Positions 1 through 7,765 of a stretch of 14,519 nucleotides of DNA are shown one piece after another. Position 1 is the first letter of the stretch. Each line of letters opens with the position of its first letter. The position numbers were made by a program, and so were the translations under genes. This DNA is from an uncultured Eubacteriales bacterium (GTDB lineage: Bacteria; Bacillota; Clostridia; Oscillospirales; Oscillospiraceae), in contig URQA01000058.1 of assembly GCA_900549885.1 (NCBI GenBank), positions 1-14,519 of the forward strand. The letters run 5' to 3'. Under the pieces are notes generated by a model. It had not been told where the DNA came from. It worked only from the letters and a program-made list of their open reading frames with translations, and made no database searches.

Positions 1-143
1 ACCGCATGACACACGCTGGGTTTTGATACATCAAGGTGCCGAGCCACATCCACGGAGCGCACCATGCCTTTTTCCTTTTGGAGCACCAGCACGGCCTCCA
101 GATAGTCCTCACCGGATGCTCGTAATTTTATCGAAACCACCAC
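1..143 (-). CDS. DtxR-family metal-dependent transcriptional repressor, N-terminal part (cut by window edge)
   Basis: The translated 47 residues read VVSIKLRASGEDYLEA... and continue through a winged-helix segment (RSVDVARHLDVSKPSVCHAV), the typical N-terminal DNA-binding part of DtxR/MntR/IdeR regulators. The metal-binding and dimerisation domains lie outside the window. Family members repress metal uptake genes when iron or manganese is plentiful. The frame opens 3 bases after the stop of the upstream ABC gene, so it is almost certainly the last visible gene of that operon and would control its own transporters. The start is odd. GTG at 143 or 140 is the only standard start, but it overlaps the purine-rich AAGGGG (148-143). 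Family members usually begin Met-Lys-Leu just before the ASGEDYLE motif, and here that position (131-129) is ATA. Family assignment is firm; the start is uncertain. Confidence 0.85.
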   Translation of the reverse strand, partial: MVVSIKLRASGEDYLEAVLVLQKEKGMVRSVDVARHLDVSKPSVCHA

Positions 144-146
144 CCC

Positions 147-1880
147 TTAAACTACCCAGTCAAGACTTTCCTGCTGGATATGATATAACTTTTCGTACAG
201 TCCCTTATGGGCAATTAGTTCGTCGTGCGTTCCTCGCTCTACAAGTTTCCCGTTTTCCAGTACAAAGATTTGGTCGGCATCCACTACGGTACGCAGACGG
301 TGAGCAATCATAATGACGGTTTTCCCCTCGACCAATCGGGCGATAGCCCGCTGGATCAGCACCTCATTTTCAGGATCAAGGGATGCGGTCGCCTCGTCCA
401 GCAAAATAATAGGGGCGTCTTTCAGAAGAGCGCGGGCAATCGAAATACGCTGGCGCTCTCCGCCAGAAAGGGTGCTTCCATTTTCACCGAGAACGGTTTG
501 GTATCCATCCGAAAGCCGCATTACAAATTCGTCACAGTAGGCCGCTTTTGCAGCGGCCATAACCTGCTCCTCTGTTGCGGCCATGTTGCCGACGCGAATA
601 TTGTTATATACCGTATCGTTGAAAAGAGTAACATCCTGGAATACAAAAGATATGCTTTTCATCAAATGCTCAGGCTCGATGTTTTTTATATTTTCTCCAC
701 CGATAGTAATTGAGCCCTTCTGAACATCCCAAAAGCGGGCAATCAGCTTGGAGATGGTACTTTTTCCGCTGCCGGACGGGCCAACCAGTGCGGTGATACT
801 CCCCGACGGGATTTTCAGCGAGACATCCTTGATAACATCTTCCTTAGCATACGCAAAGGTAACATTCTTTAATTCAATATCGTATGTGTGAACATCCTGC
901 TCGTTTCCCTCCATCGCGGGAGTCGTTAGAAGCATACGCATCCGTTTTGTGACTGTCCCTAAATGGAAGAGGGAGGTGAGTTGAGAAAGAATGGCAAGGA
1001 TAGGGCCATAGAGTTGAGTGGAGAACATCAAAAGAACAAGCAATGGGAGTAATTCGATTTGTCCGCCCGTAATAAGCACTGTACCCACGAAAATGGCGAT
1101 GCCCAAACTGGCCTGCAAAATTAAGGCGGCGGATTGTACCAACACACCAGAAACGAGTTCCGCTTGAATTGCGACCTTTTTCATGGCTAAAAGTGCGCGA
1201 TTCAAAGTAGAAAACCTTTCACCGCTCAACCCGCAGGACTTGATGATCTTGATACCCTCCAAATACTCCTGAATTTGACTTGACGCTTCCAGCTTAATAC
1301 CTACCTGCCGGTCAAACATGCGTATCTGCAAGTTGCGCCCGGCCCAAATAATCAGGAATGTAATAGGCATGGTAGCAAACAATGCCAGAGCCATTCTCCA
1401 GTCGAAAAAGGCCAGACAAACACAGGTAAGAGTAACAGAGATCACATTGGCAATCAATGGTGGAATGGTGCTGCTCAGCATGGACTCCATGCTCGCACAG
1501 TCGGCCATCATATTGGTGGTTATATCAGACAGGTCCCTGGAATTAAAGAAACTCATAGGGAGCTTACGCAAATGTTCTGCGATTCGCAGTCGTGTATTGC
1601 TGGCCTCCTTATAGGACGCCAAATAGGTTTTTCGGTAATCATTTCTTGCTGCAAGGAAGACCAGAAGTGAAGCTATGATGCCGACAATCAGTAATCCCCA
1701 CATATTCCCCCAGGAAATGTCTTTCCCATAAAAGGGATTTAGTAATTGCCAAAACAGCAAAGTTGTTACGCCGGCAGGAAGTAGAAGTGCAATATTGGTC
1801 AGGGTGCAGGCGACGATGGCTTTTTTCAAATCAGAGTAGCCTTTCTCGGACAACAGCAATTTTTCTTTCAGAAATTTCAT
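147..1880 (-). CDS. ABC transporter half-molecule, exporter fold, YbtQ/IrtB-like (permease plus ATPase)
   Basis: This 577-residue protein has an N-terminal membrane domain of about six segments (roughly residues 20-310) and a C-terminal nucleotide-binding domain. Visible motifs are Walker A GPSGSGKST (367-375), Q-loop FVFQD (412-416), signature LSGGERQ (471-477), Walker B IILLDE with D495/E496, a normal D-loop ASLD and H-loop H527. All catalytic positions are intact. Its ATG overlaps the stop of the preceding half-transporter by 4 bases (ATGA), which implies translational coupling and a heterodimer of the two. Exporter-fold ABC pairs beside an AraC and a DtxR regulator are known from YbtPQ and IrtAB, which import ferric siderophores despite their exporter fold. 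Siderophore or metallophore import across the cytoplasmic membrane is therefore the favoured role. Export of a peptide or drug cannot be excluded from sequence alone. Confidence 0.9.
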   Translation of the reverse strand: MKFLKEKLLLSEKGYSDLKKAIVACTLTNIALLLPAGVTTLLFWQLLNPFYGKDISWGNMWGLLIVGIIASLLVFLAARNDYRKTYLASYKEASNTRLRIAEHLRKLPMSFFNSRDLSDITTNMMADCASMESMLSSTIPPLIANVISVTLTCVCLAFFDWRMALALFATMPITFLIIWAGRNLQIRMFDRQVGIKLEASSQIQEYLEGIKIIKSCGLSGERFSTLNRALLAMKKVAIQAELVSGVLVQSAALILQASLGIAIFVGTVLITGGQIELLPLLVLLMFSTQLYGPILAILSQLTSLFHLGTVTKRMRMLLTTPAMEGNEQDVHTYDIELKNVTFAYAKEDVIKDVSLKIPSGSITALVGPSGSGKSTISKLIARFWDVQKGSITIGGENIKNIEPEHLMKSISFVFQDVTLFNDTVYNNIRVGNMAATEEQVMAAAKAAYCDEFVMRLSDGYQTVLGENGSTLSGGERQRISIARALLKDAPIILLDEATASLDPENEVLIQRAIARLVEGKTVIMIAHRLRTVVDADQIFVLENGKLVERGTHDELIAHKGLYEKLYHIQQESLDWVV

Positions 1881-3694
1881 TCGATTGCACCCCCTTTTCC
1901 TGCGCGGATCTTCCAGCTGATAGACTCCATGTAACTATTCCACATTTGTGTGTACTTCCCTTGCCGTTCCATCAAGGTATCGTGAGTCCCTTGCTCAATC
2001 AGCTGTCCGTGCTCCATCACAAGTATCTGATCTGCATTTCGGATCGTTGATAACCGATGGGCAATCATGATAACCGTTTTATTTTGTATTAGTTTTTCAA
2101 ATGCTTTTTGAATCAGATACTCGTTTTCTGGGTCACTGAAAGCAGTTGCCTCATCTAACACAATAATGGGAGCGTCCTTGATAATCGCCCTGGCAATCGC
2201 GATGCGTTGCCGCTCACCACCGGAGAGCCGAATGCCAGACGCACCAATCATAGTATGGTAACCGTCTGGCAGTTTTTCTATAAAGTCGTGACATTGTGCT
2301 GCCTTTGCTGCCTCAATCACCTGCGCTTCTGAGGCGGTCGGATTACCCATCCGAATATTATCCAAAATGCTCTGCTTGAACAAGAAAGTATCTTGAAAGA
2401 CGAAACTGACCTGCCGCATAAGCTCCGCCTGTGGTATTTTGCGGATGTCTACTCCGCCAATACGAATACATCCTTCTGTCACATCCCAGAAGCGAGAAAT
2501 CAGATTGGCAATCGTGCTCTTTCCGCCACCAGAAGGACCAACAATGGCCGTTACTTCGCCCTGTCTGGCTATGAAAGATACATCGTTGAGGGCTTTAACC
2601 GAAGTGCCCGTATCGTAAGAGAATGAAACATGGTCGAACTCAATGCTATGCCCCTGCTCTCTGGCCCCCACATCTTGATTTTGCAGAACGGGGATGCTCA
2701 ATACCTCTTCCATGCGTTCCACATTTCCGTCAATTTGTGTGAAAGACTCTGAAATATACATGATCTTATTAAGTACGCCCGAAATAGCGGGAGCCAAGAC
2801 AAGATAAAAAATAAAGGTCAAGGAATAAGTACGATAGTCCTCGGCTCCCATGCCAATAAATATCCCTACCGGAATCAAGAGCAGGTAAATATTATGGATG
2901 ATTGTCGTAAACCCCGGCATACAATTTTGCCAGCCCATAGCGTACTCCAGCACAAAAGAAGTATAATCAGTGATGGATTTGCTTAGACGGCGAAAAGAAT
3001 CTGCGGTTTGATTAAATGCTTTGATTTCCGGCATACCACGGACATATTCTACCGAAGCATTGTTCATATCTTCCTGCGCGGTCTGATAGTGGTGCATTTT
3101 TTCTTTGGCACTCCCATTAAAACCAAGGAATTGCACCACAAAGGCCAAGATAATTCCAAAAAGAGAAACGATACCATACCGCCAGTCAATGGCCAGCAGA
3201 AGAATTACCAGGGCGAGTGGGGCCACCAGAGAAGCAACAAAATCCGGGAACTGATGCGCGATAAATTTTTCAATGCTCTCAATGTTCTCGTCCATAATCT
3301 TCCTCATCCGACCGCTGCCAATGGTCAGATGATACCCTAAAGGGATTTCCGTAATATGGTTCGCAAAGGCCAGCTTCAGCTCATAAAGCGTTCCGAAAGC
3401 CGCCAGATGGGAACACATCAACGCGCAGAAATAAAGGATTACATTTCCGGCAATCCCCCCGAGAGCCATCCAGCCATATCGGAGAACAACGCTCATATTT
3501 GCGTTCGCCATATCGGGAAAAACTCCGATTAGTTCCCGCATTATAAAATAGATAGAAAGATACGGTAGGAAAGAGCACACTGCGGCTGCTGCGGCAAGAA
3601 TGCCTGAGATAAAAACAAGGCCCTTATGTTGTGATGCCAATTCCAGACACCGAGCCATACCGGTTTTTTTCTTGCGCGTTTCTTCCTGTGCCAT
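1877..3694 (-). CDS. ABC transporter half-molecule, exporter fold, YbtP/IrtA-like (permease plus ATPase)
   Basis: This 605-residue protein has a membrane domain at about residues 25-315 and an ATPase domain from about 350. Motifs are Walker A GPSGGGKST (386-394), Q434, signature LSGGERQ (490-496), Walker B IIVLDE with D514/E515 and H-loop H546. The D-loop reads AFSDPENE instead of the usual ASLD, so the paired ATP sites are probably not equivalent; the partner at 147-1880 keeps ASLDPENE. There is no siderophore-interacting reductase domain such as IrtA carries. It starts 12 bases after the ECF ATPase stop with a strong AAGGAGGTG ribosome binding site, and its stop overlaps the next start by 4 bases. 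The probable role is one half of a heterodimeric importer for a metal chelate. Fold and pairing are certain; direction and substrate are inferred from context. Confidence 0.9.
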   Translation of the reverse strand: MAQEETRKKKTGMARCLELASQHKGLVFISGILAAAAAVCSFLPYLSIYFIMRELIGVFPDMANANMSVVLRYGWMALGGIAGNVILYFCALMCSHLAAFGTLYELKLAFANHITEIPLGYHLTIGSGRMRKIMDENIESIEKFIAHQFPDFVASLVAPLALVILLLAIDWRYGIVSLFGIILAFVVQFLGFNGSAKEKMHHYQTAQEDMNNASVEYVRGMPEIKAFNQTADSFRRLSKSITDYTSFVLEYAMGWQNCMPGFTTIIHNIYLLLIPVGIFIGMGAEDYRTYSLTFIFYLVLAPAISGVLNKIMYISESFTQIDGNVERMEEVLSIPVLQNQDVGAREQGHSIEFDHVSFSYDTGTSVKALNDVSFIARQGEVTAIVGPSGGGKSTIANLISRFWDVTEGCIRIGGVDIRKIPQAELMRQVSFVFQDTFLFKQSILDNIRMGNPTASEAQVIEAAKAAQCHDFIEKLPDGYHTMIGASGIRLSGGERQRIAIARAIIKDAPIIVLDEATAFSDPENEYLIQKAFEKLIQNKTVIMIAHRLSTIRNADQILVMEHGQLIEQGTHDTLMERQGKYTQMWNSYMESISWKIRAGKGGAIE

Positions 3695-3706
3695 AAAAGC
3701 ACCTCC

Positions 3707-5209
3707 TTATGTGCCAGAATAACAAACGCCTCTTTGGCCACAGCTCTGATACCCAATTTTGTCCAAAAGAATATCTACGGAGTGGATAGGAAAGTCGTCC
3801 GTGATTGCGCCGTTTTCCAGGCGGATAGCCCGGTCACAACAAGAGAGCGCACATTCTGCGTCGTGGGTGATTACCAGAATGGTACGCCCCATTCCGGCCA
3901 GCTTGCGGATGATTTGGCTCACATTGCGCATATTGGCGCCATCCAGTCCGCTGGTAGGCTCATCAAGAATAATAATAGGCGCGTCGTGCATCAAGGCTAC
4001 CCCCAAAGCCAGTCGTTGTTTCTGCCCACCGGATAGGGTGGCCGGGTGCTGCTCGGCATACTCCTCCAGTTCCAGGGCTTTGAGAATTGTCCGGGCTCGT
4101 GCGTTGCGCTTCTCATCCGTAGGTGCCCCAGTGGTCAATTCATCAACAAGGTCTTCTCCAAATAACTGACTGTCTAAATCCTGTGGAATGTACCATACTT
4201 TGCCCATCCGCTCTCTTGGCCGGGTCTTATGACCAAACAGGAATACCTCACCGGAGTTTTCCTTCAAAAGGCCGGCAAAGATGCGCCCAAATGTACTTTT
4301 CCCTGTGCCGTTCGGCCCGATGATACCGACGATTTCTCCTCTGTGGCAGACAAAATCCAAGTGTTCAGCCACCACCGTGCCATCAAAGGCTTTATGGAGC
4401 CCCTGCGTCTCCAGCACTACTTCGTCTGTGGCGGCCGATGGCATCTGCTGAAACGCCATTTGATAGAGGTCCGGCGTCCGCAAGCCAAGCGTATGCACTT
4501 CTGCCGATGGGAGGCTCTTCATTTCTTCCCTTGAGAACTCTCGCACAATCGCACCGTGCTGAATACAGAAAAATCGGTCCGCAACATCCATGAGATAGTA
4601 CAAGCGGTGCTCTGCGATTACAATGGTTTTTCCCTGTGCCTTCAGATTGCGGATAATATCCCCGAAGCGGTAGGTGGATTCGATGTCCAGATTTGCGGAA
4701 GGCTCGTCCATGACATAGATCTCCGGCTCAATGGCCTGAGCGGAGGCGATGGCTACCTTTTGCCGCATTCCATAGGACAGTGTGTGCAGGCTGTGATCCA
4801 AAAGGTCCTCAATTTTATTGTACTGGGCTGCCTGGAGTACATGGGACTGGATTTCCTCATGGGTATATCCGTAATTTTCACAGCCGAAAGCGATTTCTCC
4901 GGCTACCTCATTGGCAAAAAATTGACTCCGGGGGTCTTGGAACACATTACCTACCAGCTTCCCGCGTTCCCAGGAGTGGATTTCCTCCAAAGGTTTATCC
5001 CCTACACGGATTTGCCCGCTCAGCTCCCCCTCATAGAAATAGGGGATCAACCCATTGATTACACGGGTCAAAGAGCTTTTTCCGCTTCCGGATGGGCCAG
5101 TCAGTACGATTACTTCCCCAGCGCGAATGTCCAGTGTAACATGACTGATCTGATCGCCCCGACCACTATAAGAAAATGTAAGATCCCGAATTGCGATTTC
5201 TTTTCCCAT
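3707..5209 (-). CDS. ECF transporter energising subunit with two fused ATPase domains (EcfA1-EcfA2 type)
   Basis: This 500-residue protein contains two complete ABC ATPase domains in one chain. Domain 1 has Walker A GPSGSGKSS (38-46), Q91, a variant signature LSYGMRQ (144-150), Walker B VMDE (D168/E169) and H201. Domain 2 has Walker A GPNGTGKST (298-306), signature LSGGQKQ (392-398), Walker B IILDE (D416/E417) and H449. Most ECF systems use separate A1 and A2 subunits; the fused form is typical of dedicated (group I-like) ECF modules. It follows EcfT with a 12-base gap and an AAAGGGG ribosome binding site, and should drive substrate release from the S component by ATP hydrolysis at the inner face of the membrane. 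The C-terminal tail (about 488-500) is Cys/Gly-rich and of no known role. Confidence 0.93.
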   Translation of the reverse strand: MGKEIAIRDLTFSYSGRGDQISHVTLDIRAGEVIVLTGPSGSGKSSLTRVINGLIPYFYEGELSGQIRVGDKPLEEIHSWERGKLVGNVFQDPRSQFFANEVAGEIAFGCENYGYTHEEIQSHVLQAAQYNKIEDLLDHSLHTLSYGMRQKVAIASAQAIEPEIYVMDEPSANLDIESTYRFGDIIRNLKAQGKTIVIAEHRLYYLMDVADRFFCIQHGAIVREFSREEMKSLPSAEVHTLGLRTPDLYQMAFQQMPSAATDEVVLETQGLHKAFDGTVVAEHLDFVCHRGEIVGIIGPNGTGKSTFGRIFAGLLKENSGEVFLFGHKTRPRERMGKVWYIPQDLDSQLFGEDLVDELTTGAPTDEKRNARARTILKALELEEYAEQHPATLSGGQKQRLALGVALMHDAPIIILDEPTSGLDGANMRNVSQIIRKLAGMGRTILVITHDAECALSCCDRAIRLENGAITDDFPIHSVDILLDKIGYQSCGQRGVCYSGT

Positions 5210-5221
5210 TGTGATACCCCT

Positions 5222-5926
5222 TTACAGCAGAACGCAGCATACGATTCCAGCTGCAGTGCTGACCAACATGAGGAACGCGTCCAGCGGTGAGATGCGGCTG
5301 ACATAGTAACTTTGCTTTTTGTAAGGACTCTCAATGCCGCGGACAATAGCCGAGGCGGAGAGCTCATCCGCAATTTTTAGAGAGCGGAATACCATAGGCA
5401 CGATTGCATATTCCAGCGTATTCAATGGGTGCCGCAGGACCGTAGGTACCGACCGAAGAAAGCCTCGGATTTTCATAGCCTCCCGAACTTCTCCGAACTC
5501 CAGGATGATCGTCGGAGCAAAGCGTAGCATGACGACCAGGACCAGCATAGCCTTGGCTGGGATAGGCAGTTTCCGCAGACTGGCCGTGAGCTTGCCGGAG
5601 GGAATACGGAAAAGCAGATATGCTGGCATAGCGGGAAGGAGCAGCTTGTAGATCATGCTCAGCAAAAGCGGAGATGGAAATGATATGCTGTATTTTGTCT
5701 CCAAATATAGGCCAACAACGGTTACCAAATAGACTGTATAACAGCCGATCCCCTGCTTATATAGCCCAAAATAACAGAGAATCAAGAGTAGCCAGAAAGT
5801 GAACACCGCATGGCCAATCAGGTCTGTGGTTAGAAAACTGACCAGGCAGGAGCAGACGGTCAAAAATAAGACCGTCCGCCCATCTACCTGCTCGATTCGC
5901 TTTTGTGTCGTACCTGTTCTGTTCAT
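5222..5926 (-). CDS. ECF transporter transmembrane coupling subunit EcfT (CbiQ-like)
   Basis: This 234-residue membrane protein has about five or six hydrophobic segments. The two short cytoplasmic coupling motifs that dock EcfT into the ATPases are visible as AMKIRG (150-155) and SAIVRG (192-197), both ending in the conserved Arg-Gly. Length is close to that of short EcfT proteins. Its ATG overlaps the TGA of the S component by 4 bases, and the ATPase gene follows 12 bases after its stop, so S, T and A form a complete dedicated ECF module in the order S-T-A. EcfT is a scaffold and does not bind the substrate, so it gives no clue to what is imported. Confidence 0.92.
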   Translation of the reverse strand: MNRTGTTQKRIEQVDGRTVLFLTVCSCLVSFLTTDLIGHAVFTFWLLLILCYFGLYKQGIGCYTVYLVTVVGLYLETKYSISFPSPLLLSMIYKLLLPAMPAYLLFRIPSGKLTASLRKLPIPAKAMLVLVVMLRFAPTIILEFGEVREAMKIRGFLRSVPTVLRHPLNTLEYAIVPMVFRSLKIADELSASAIVRGIESPYKKQSYYVSRISPLDAFLMLVSTAAGIVCCVLL

Positions 5927-6543
5927 CCCACAATACCGGCTTTTTGGAAGTGCTTCCGCAATAGGCGCTGACCAAACAATGTCCCGAGGAAAGTAAGTAC
6001 AGCGGTAATTGCCGCTCCCAGCAGCATCAGGGCCGGGGAAGTTACCATAGCCATCTGCATTTCTAAGGTTTCAGAGGTAAATCCACTCTCCAGAGCCATT
6101 GCCGTATAGCTGTCCCATGCCCACCAGAGGGGAACAGCACAGCCGACAAAGTTACCCACGCAGTTAATCGTCCAGCCGATACGAGTTCGGAGCGGGTTGC
6201 GGTAGGTGTCTTTACCAAGCATGGAGAGTTCTGCAATAAGTCCTACCGCCAGGAAATACGGGAAGAGGAACATGTAGCCCATGACGCCTTGGATCAGGCC
6301 GTAGATACCCGCCCAGGCAAAAAGAAGACCATGCTTATTGACGCGGTTAGCAGCCACCAGGAAAAAGACTGCGCAGATGAAACCGTCAATTCCGGCTGAG
6401 CCATACAGATATACGAGTGGGAAAGGGAGTGTAAGCGAACTCATTACCATCATGATGATAAAACAAATCACCATCATAGCGGCTATTGTCATGATATCGC
6501 GTATGCTAAACTTTTTCTTTGCGCTTGGAACTGATTTCTCCAT
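5923..6543 (-). CDS. ECF transporter substrate-binding S component, MptD / Trep_Strep family
   Basis: This 206-residue, very hydrophobic protein has five to six membrane segments (for example about 17-36, 48-66, 72-90, 92-108, 122-140 and 170-190), preceded by a Lys-rich cytoplasmic N terminus. The sequence style (AxLTLPFPLVYLYGSAGIDG, then NRVNKHG, then the G-W/T-I-N segment) matches what I recall of the family annotated 'MptD family putative ECF transporter S component' (Trep_Strep), whose substrate is not firmly established. It is the first gene of the operon. A CAGGAGGG ribosome binding site (6553-6560) lies 9 bases before the ATG. The promoter and a palindromic operator lie directly upstream. 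Beside an AraC regulator and YbtPQ-like ABC genes, a metallophore, an iron-containing compound or a metal chelate is the likely cargo; this part is inference. Confidence 0.85.
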   Translation of the reverse strand: MEKSVPSAKKKFSIRDIMTIAAMMVICFIIMMVMSSLTLPFPLVYLYGSAGIDGFICAVFFLVAANRVNKHGLLFAWAGIYGLIQGVMGYMFLFPYFLAVGLIAELSMLGKDTYRNPLRTRIGWTINCVGNFVGCAVPLWWAWDSYTAMALESGFTSETLEMQMAMVTSPALMLLGAAITAVLTFLGTLFGQRLLRKHFQKAGIVG

Positions 6544-6552
6544 ATTGAACGA

Positions 6553-6560
6553 CCCTCCTG
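6553..6560 (-). promoter_or_regulatory. Ribosome binding site of the ECF operon
   Basis: CAGGAGGG on the minus strand, 9 bases upstream of the ATG at 6543. It is close to a perfect Shine-Dalgarno sequence and sits only 7 bases downstream of the 17-base-pair hairpin arm, so folding of that hairpin leaves it accessible. Confidence 0.8.
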
Positions 6561-6567
6561 TAAAAAT

Positions 6568-6607
6568 ATAAATCCGTTGGTTAGCTGCGTCTAACCAACG
6601 GATTTAT
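6568..6607 (-). promoter_or_regulatory. Perfect 17-bp inverted repeat at the ECF operon start: probable metal-repressor operator (also terminator-like)
   Basis: The arms 6568-6584 and 6591-6607 are perfectly complementary with a 6-base loop. The core is GGTTAG-N6-CTAACC (6579-6596). GGTTAG and CTAACC are exactly the half-sites of the classical DtxR/IdeR box, but here they are separated by 6 bases instead of 1. The repeat begins inside the -10 box of the ECF promoter and covers the expected transcription start, the right place for a repressor. The same motif with the same spacing lies at the araC promoter (7695-7712). On the minus strand the stem is followed by a T-rich stretch (ATATTTTTA), so it may also end transcripts reading through from araC. 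Confidence 0.7.
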
Positions 6608-6634
6608 TATACAAGAACCGATTTTTGTTCTCTA
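6606..6634 (-). promoter_or_regulatory. Probable sigma-A promoter of the ECF-ABC operon
   Basis: Minus strand: -10 TATAAT (6611-6606, perfect), 17-base spacer, -35 TAGAGA (6634-6629, 4 of 6 matches to TTGACA). The weak -35 fits a promoter that needs an activator. Expected start of transcription is near 6599, inside the inverted repeat 6568-6607. An AraC-type direct repeat (6653-6673) lies 18 bases upstream of the -35 box. Confidence 0.65.
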
Positions 6635-6652
6635 CTCCATTTCATAAATGCA

Positions 6653-6673
6653 GGGTCGAAAATAGCCCGAAAA
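6653..6673 (-). promoter_or_regulatory. Direct repeat upstream of the ECF operon promoter: candidate AraC-regulator binding site
   Basis: Minus strand: TTTTCGG, 4 bases, TTTTCGA then CCC. The two TTTTCG units are 11 bases apart, one helical turn, the classical spacing for the two helix-turn-helix motifs of an AraC protein. The site matches the one upstream of araC (7766-7786) at 15 of 21 positions and begins immediately after the araC stop codon. It lies 18 bases upstream of the -35 box. Confidence 0.6.
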
Positions 6674-7666
6674 CTAAATGGCTTTTTGCGCAGTCCGGTA
6701 ATCCTTGGGAAGCACCCCGAACACATCCCGGAAAGCGCGGGCAAACTTGCTGGCGTTGCTGTATCCCAGTGAGAGTGCGATTTGATTGATGGACTCATTA
6801 CTCTCTCGAAGTTGAACTGCGGCACTATTCATCCGGTAATGTTTCAAATAAGCATATGGGCTACGCCCATATATTTGCTTGAAAATGGTCTGGAATGTAA
6901 CGGTACTGATTGCCTCACCTCGTAGGAATTGCTCCAGCGGAGTACTGCGGCTTAAATCCTTAAGCATAGCTTTACGAACTCGCTTCACAATTTCAATATG
7001 TTCTCGGGCATAATAAGTGGCGGCTACACGATCTTCCTTGCGCAGTTTTGTGGCGTGGTAGAGCAGTTCCAATACTTTGATGCGAAAGTATTGGGAAGTT
7101 TCATGCTCTTTGGCCGCATACAACTCCTCAAACACATGACACATGGAGGGAGGTGTTTTACAAATATACCATTGATGGGCTGTGTCTAAGTCCTCCTCCA
7201 AAACAGAAATATCAATCTGGAAGAGGGCGAGCTGAGATCTGGTCACTTCCGTCATTGAATTTTTATCGAGCACCAAGCTCAGTCCACTACAATAGTCAAA
7301 TGGGAATGAGTACCGAGCCGGCATATTCAGCATACCGTTTACACAAAATTCATCCTGCTGCAGGTGAAACACTTTGTCACCCTCAAACTCAAATTCAACC
7401 CGGCCTTCTTGATAATGCCGAATTTCCAACACATTTCGCATTTCATTCGGCTCATCAAAAATATCTGAACAGTTGAAATCCATGAAAATCAGGTCGATAC
7501 CCGGAAATATGGAGTAATCATATAAAATCCCAGTACCATTACACTGATAGGAAATGACGGAACAACCCGGCTTACGGCTTATCAATTTTGCGTTTTTATC
7601 ATACCAGTCAGGATGGTAGCCATTTAGAGTCGGGTCCAAATTCTGATAAATACTTCTTTGCGTCAT
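6674..7666 (-). CDS. AraC-family transcriptional regulator (YbtA/PchR-like)
   Basis: This 330-residue protein has an N-terminal ligand-sensing region (about 1-215) and a C-terminal AraC-type DNA-binding domain (about 222-325). The first helix-turn-helix is around TPLEQFLRGEAIS...FKQIYGRSPYAYL (242-274). The second is INQIALSLGYSNASKFARAF (293-312), followed by the family tail FGVLPKDYR (316-324). Length and layout match the siderophore-sensing regulators PchR and YbtA, which activate siderophore uptake genes when the ferric siderophore is present. A separate promoter (7716-7744) precedes it, and the ECF operon promoter follows its stop. The paired direct repeats at both promoters suggest that it regulates itself and the operon. 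The ATG at 7666 has AGAGGTG 10 bases upstream, slightly far but workable. The inducer is unknown. Confidence 0.9.
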   Translation of the reverse strand: MTQRSIYQNLDPTLNGYHPDWYDKNAKLISRKPGCSVISYQCNGTGILYDYSIFPGIDLIFMDFNCSDIFDEPNEMRNVLEIRHYQEGRVEFEFEGDKVFHLQQDEFCVNGMLNMPARYSFPFDYCSGLSLVLDKNSMTEVTRSQLALFQIDISVLEEDLDTAHQWYICKTPPSMCHVFEELYAAKEHETSQYFRIKVLELLYHATKLRKEDRVAATYYAREHIEIVKRVRKAMLKDLSRSTPLEQFLRGEAISTVTFQTIFKQIYGRSPYAYLKHYRMNSAAVQLRESNESINQIALSLGYSNASKFARAFRDVFGVLPKDYRTAQKAI

Positions 7667-7694
7667 AACTCTGTTTCACCTCTATAAGCAGAAG

Positions 7695-7712
7695 GGTTAG
7701 CTTTCGCTAATC
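7695..7712 (-). promoter_or_regulatory. Inverted repeat at the araC transcription start: probable metal-repressor operator
   Basis: GGTTAGC-TTTC-GCTAATC read on the plus strand. Half-sites GGTTAG and CTAATC are separated by 6 bases, as in the ECF operator (6579-6596), with 13 of 18 positions identical. It begins 3 bases downstream of the -10 box and covers the expected start near 7709, so a bound protein would block transcription. Confidence 0.65.
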
Positions 7713-7715
7713 ATC

Positions 7716-7744
7716 AATGTACGCTATTTCACAAGTTCCGTCAA
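7716..7744 (-). promoter_or_regulatory. Sigma-A promoter of the araC-type regulator gene
   Basis: Minus strand: -35 TTGACG (7744-7739, 5 of 6), 17-base spacer, -10 TACATT (7721-7716, 4 of 6). Expected transcription start is near 7709. The -10 is flanked downstream by the GGTTAG inverted repeat and the -35 upstream, 21 bases away, by the direct repeat 7766-7786. Confidence 0.75.
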
Positions 7745-7765
7745 GATACATTCAGATTAAAACTT

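Noticed and set aside
4556..5290. Plus-strand open frame of 244 codons opposite the ECF ATPase
   Set aside because: Mirror image of a well-identified double-ATPase gene; no start signals and no motif.
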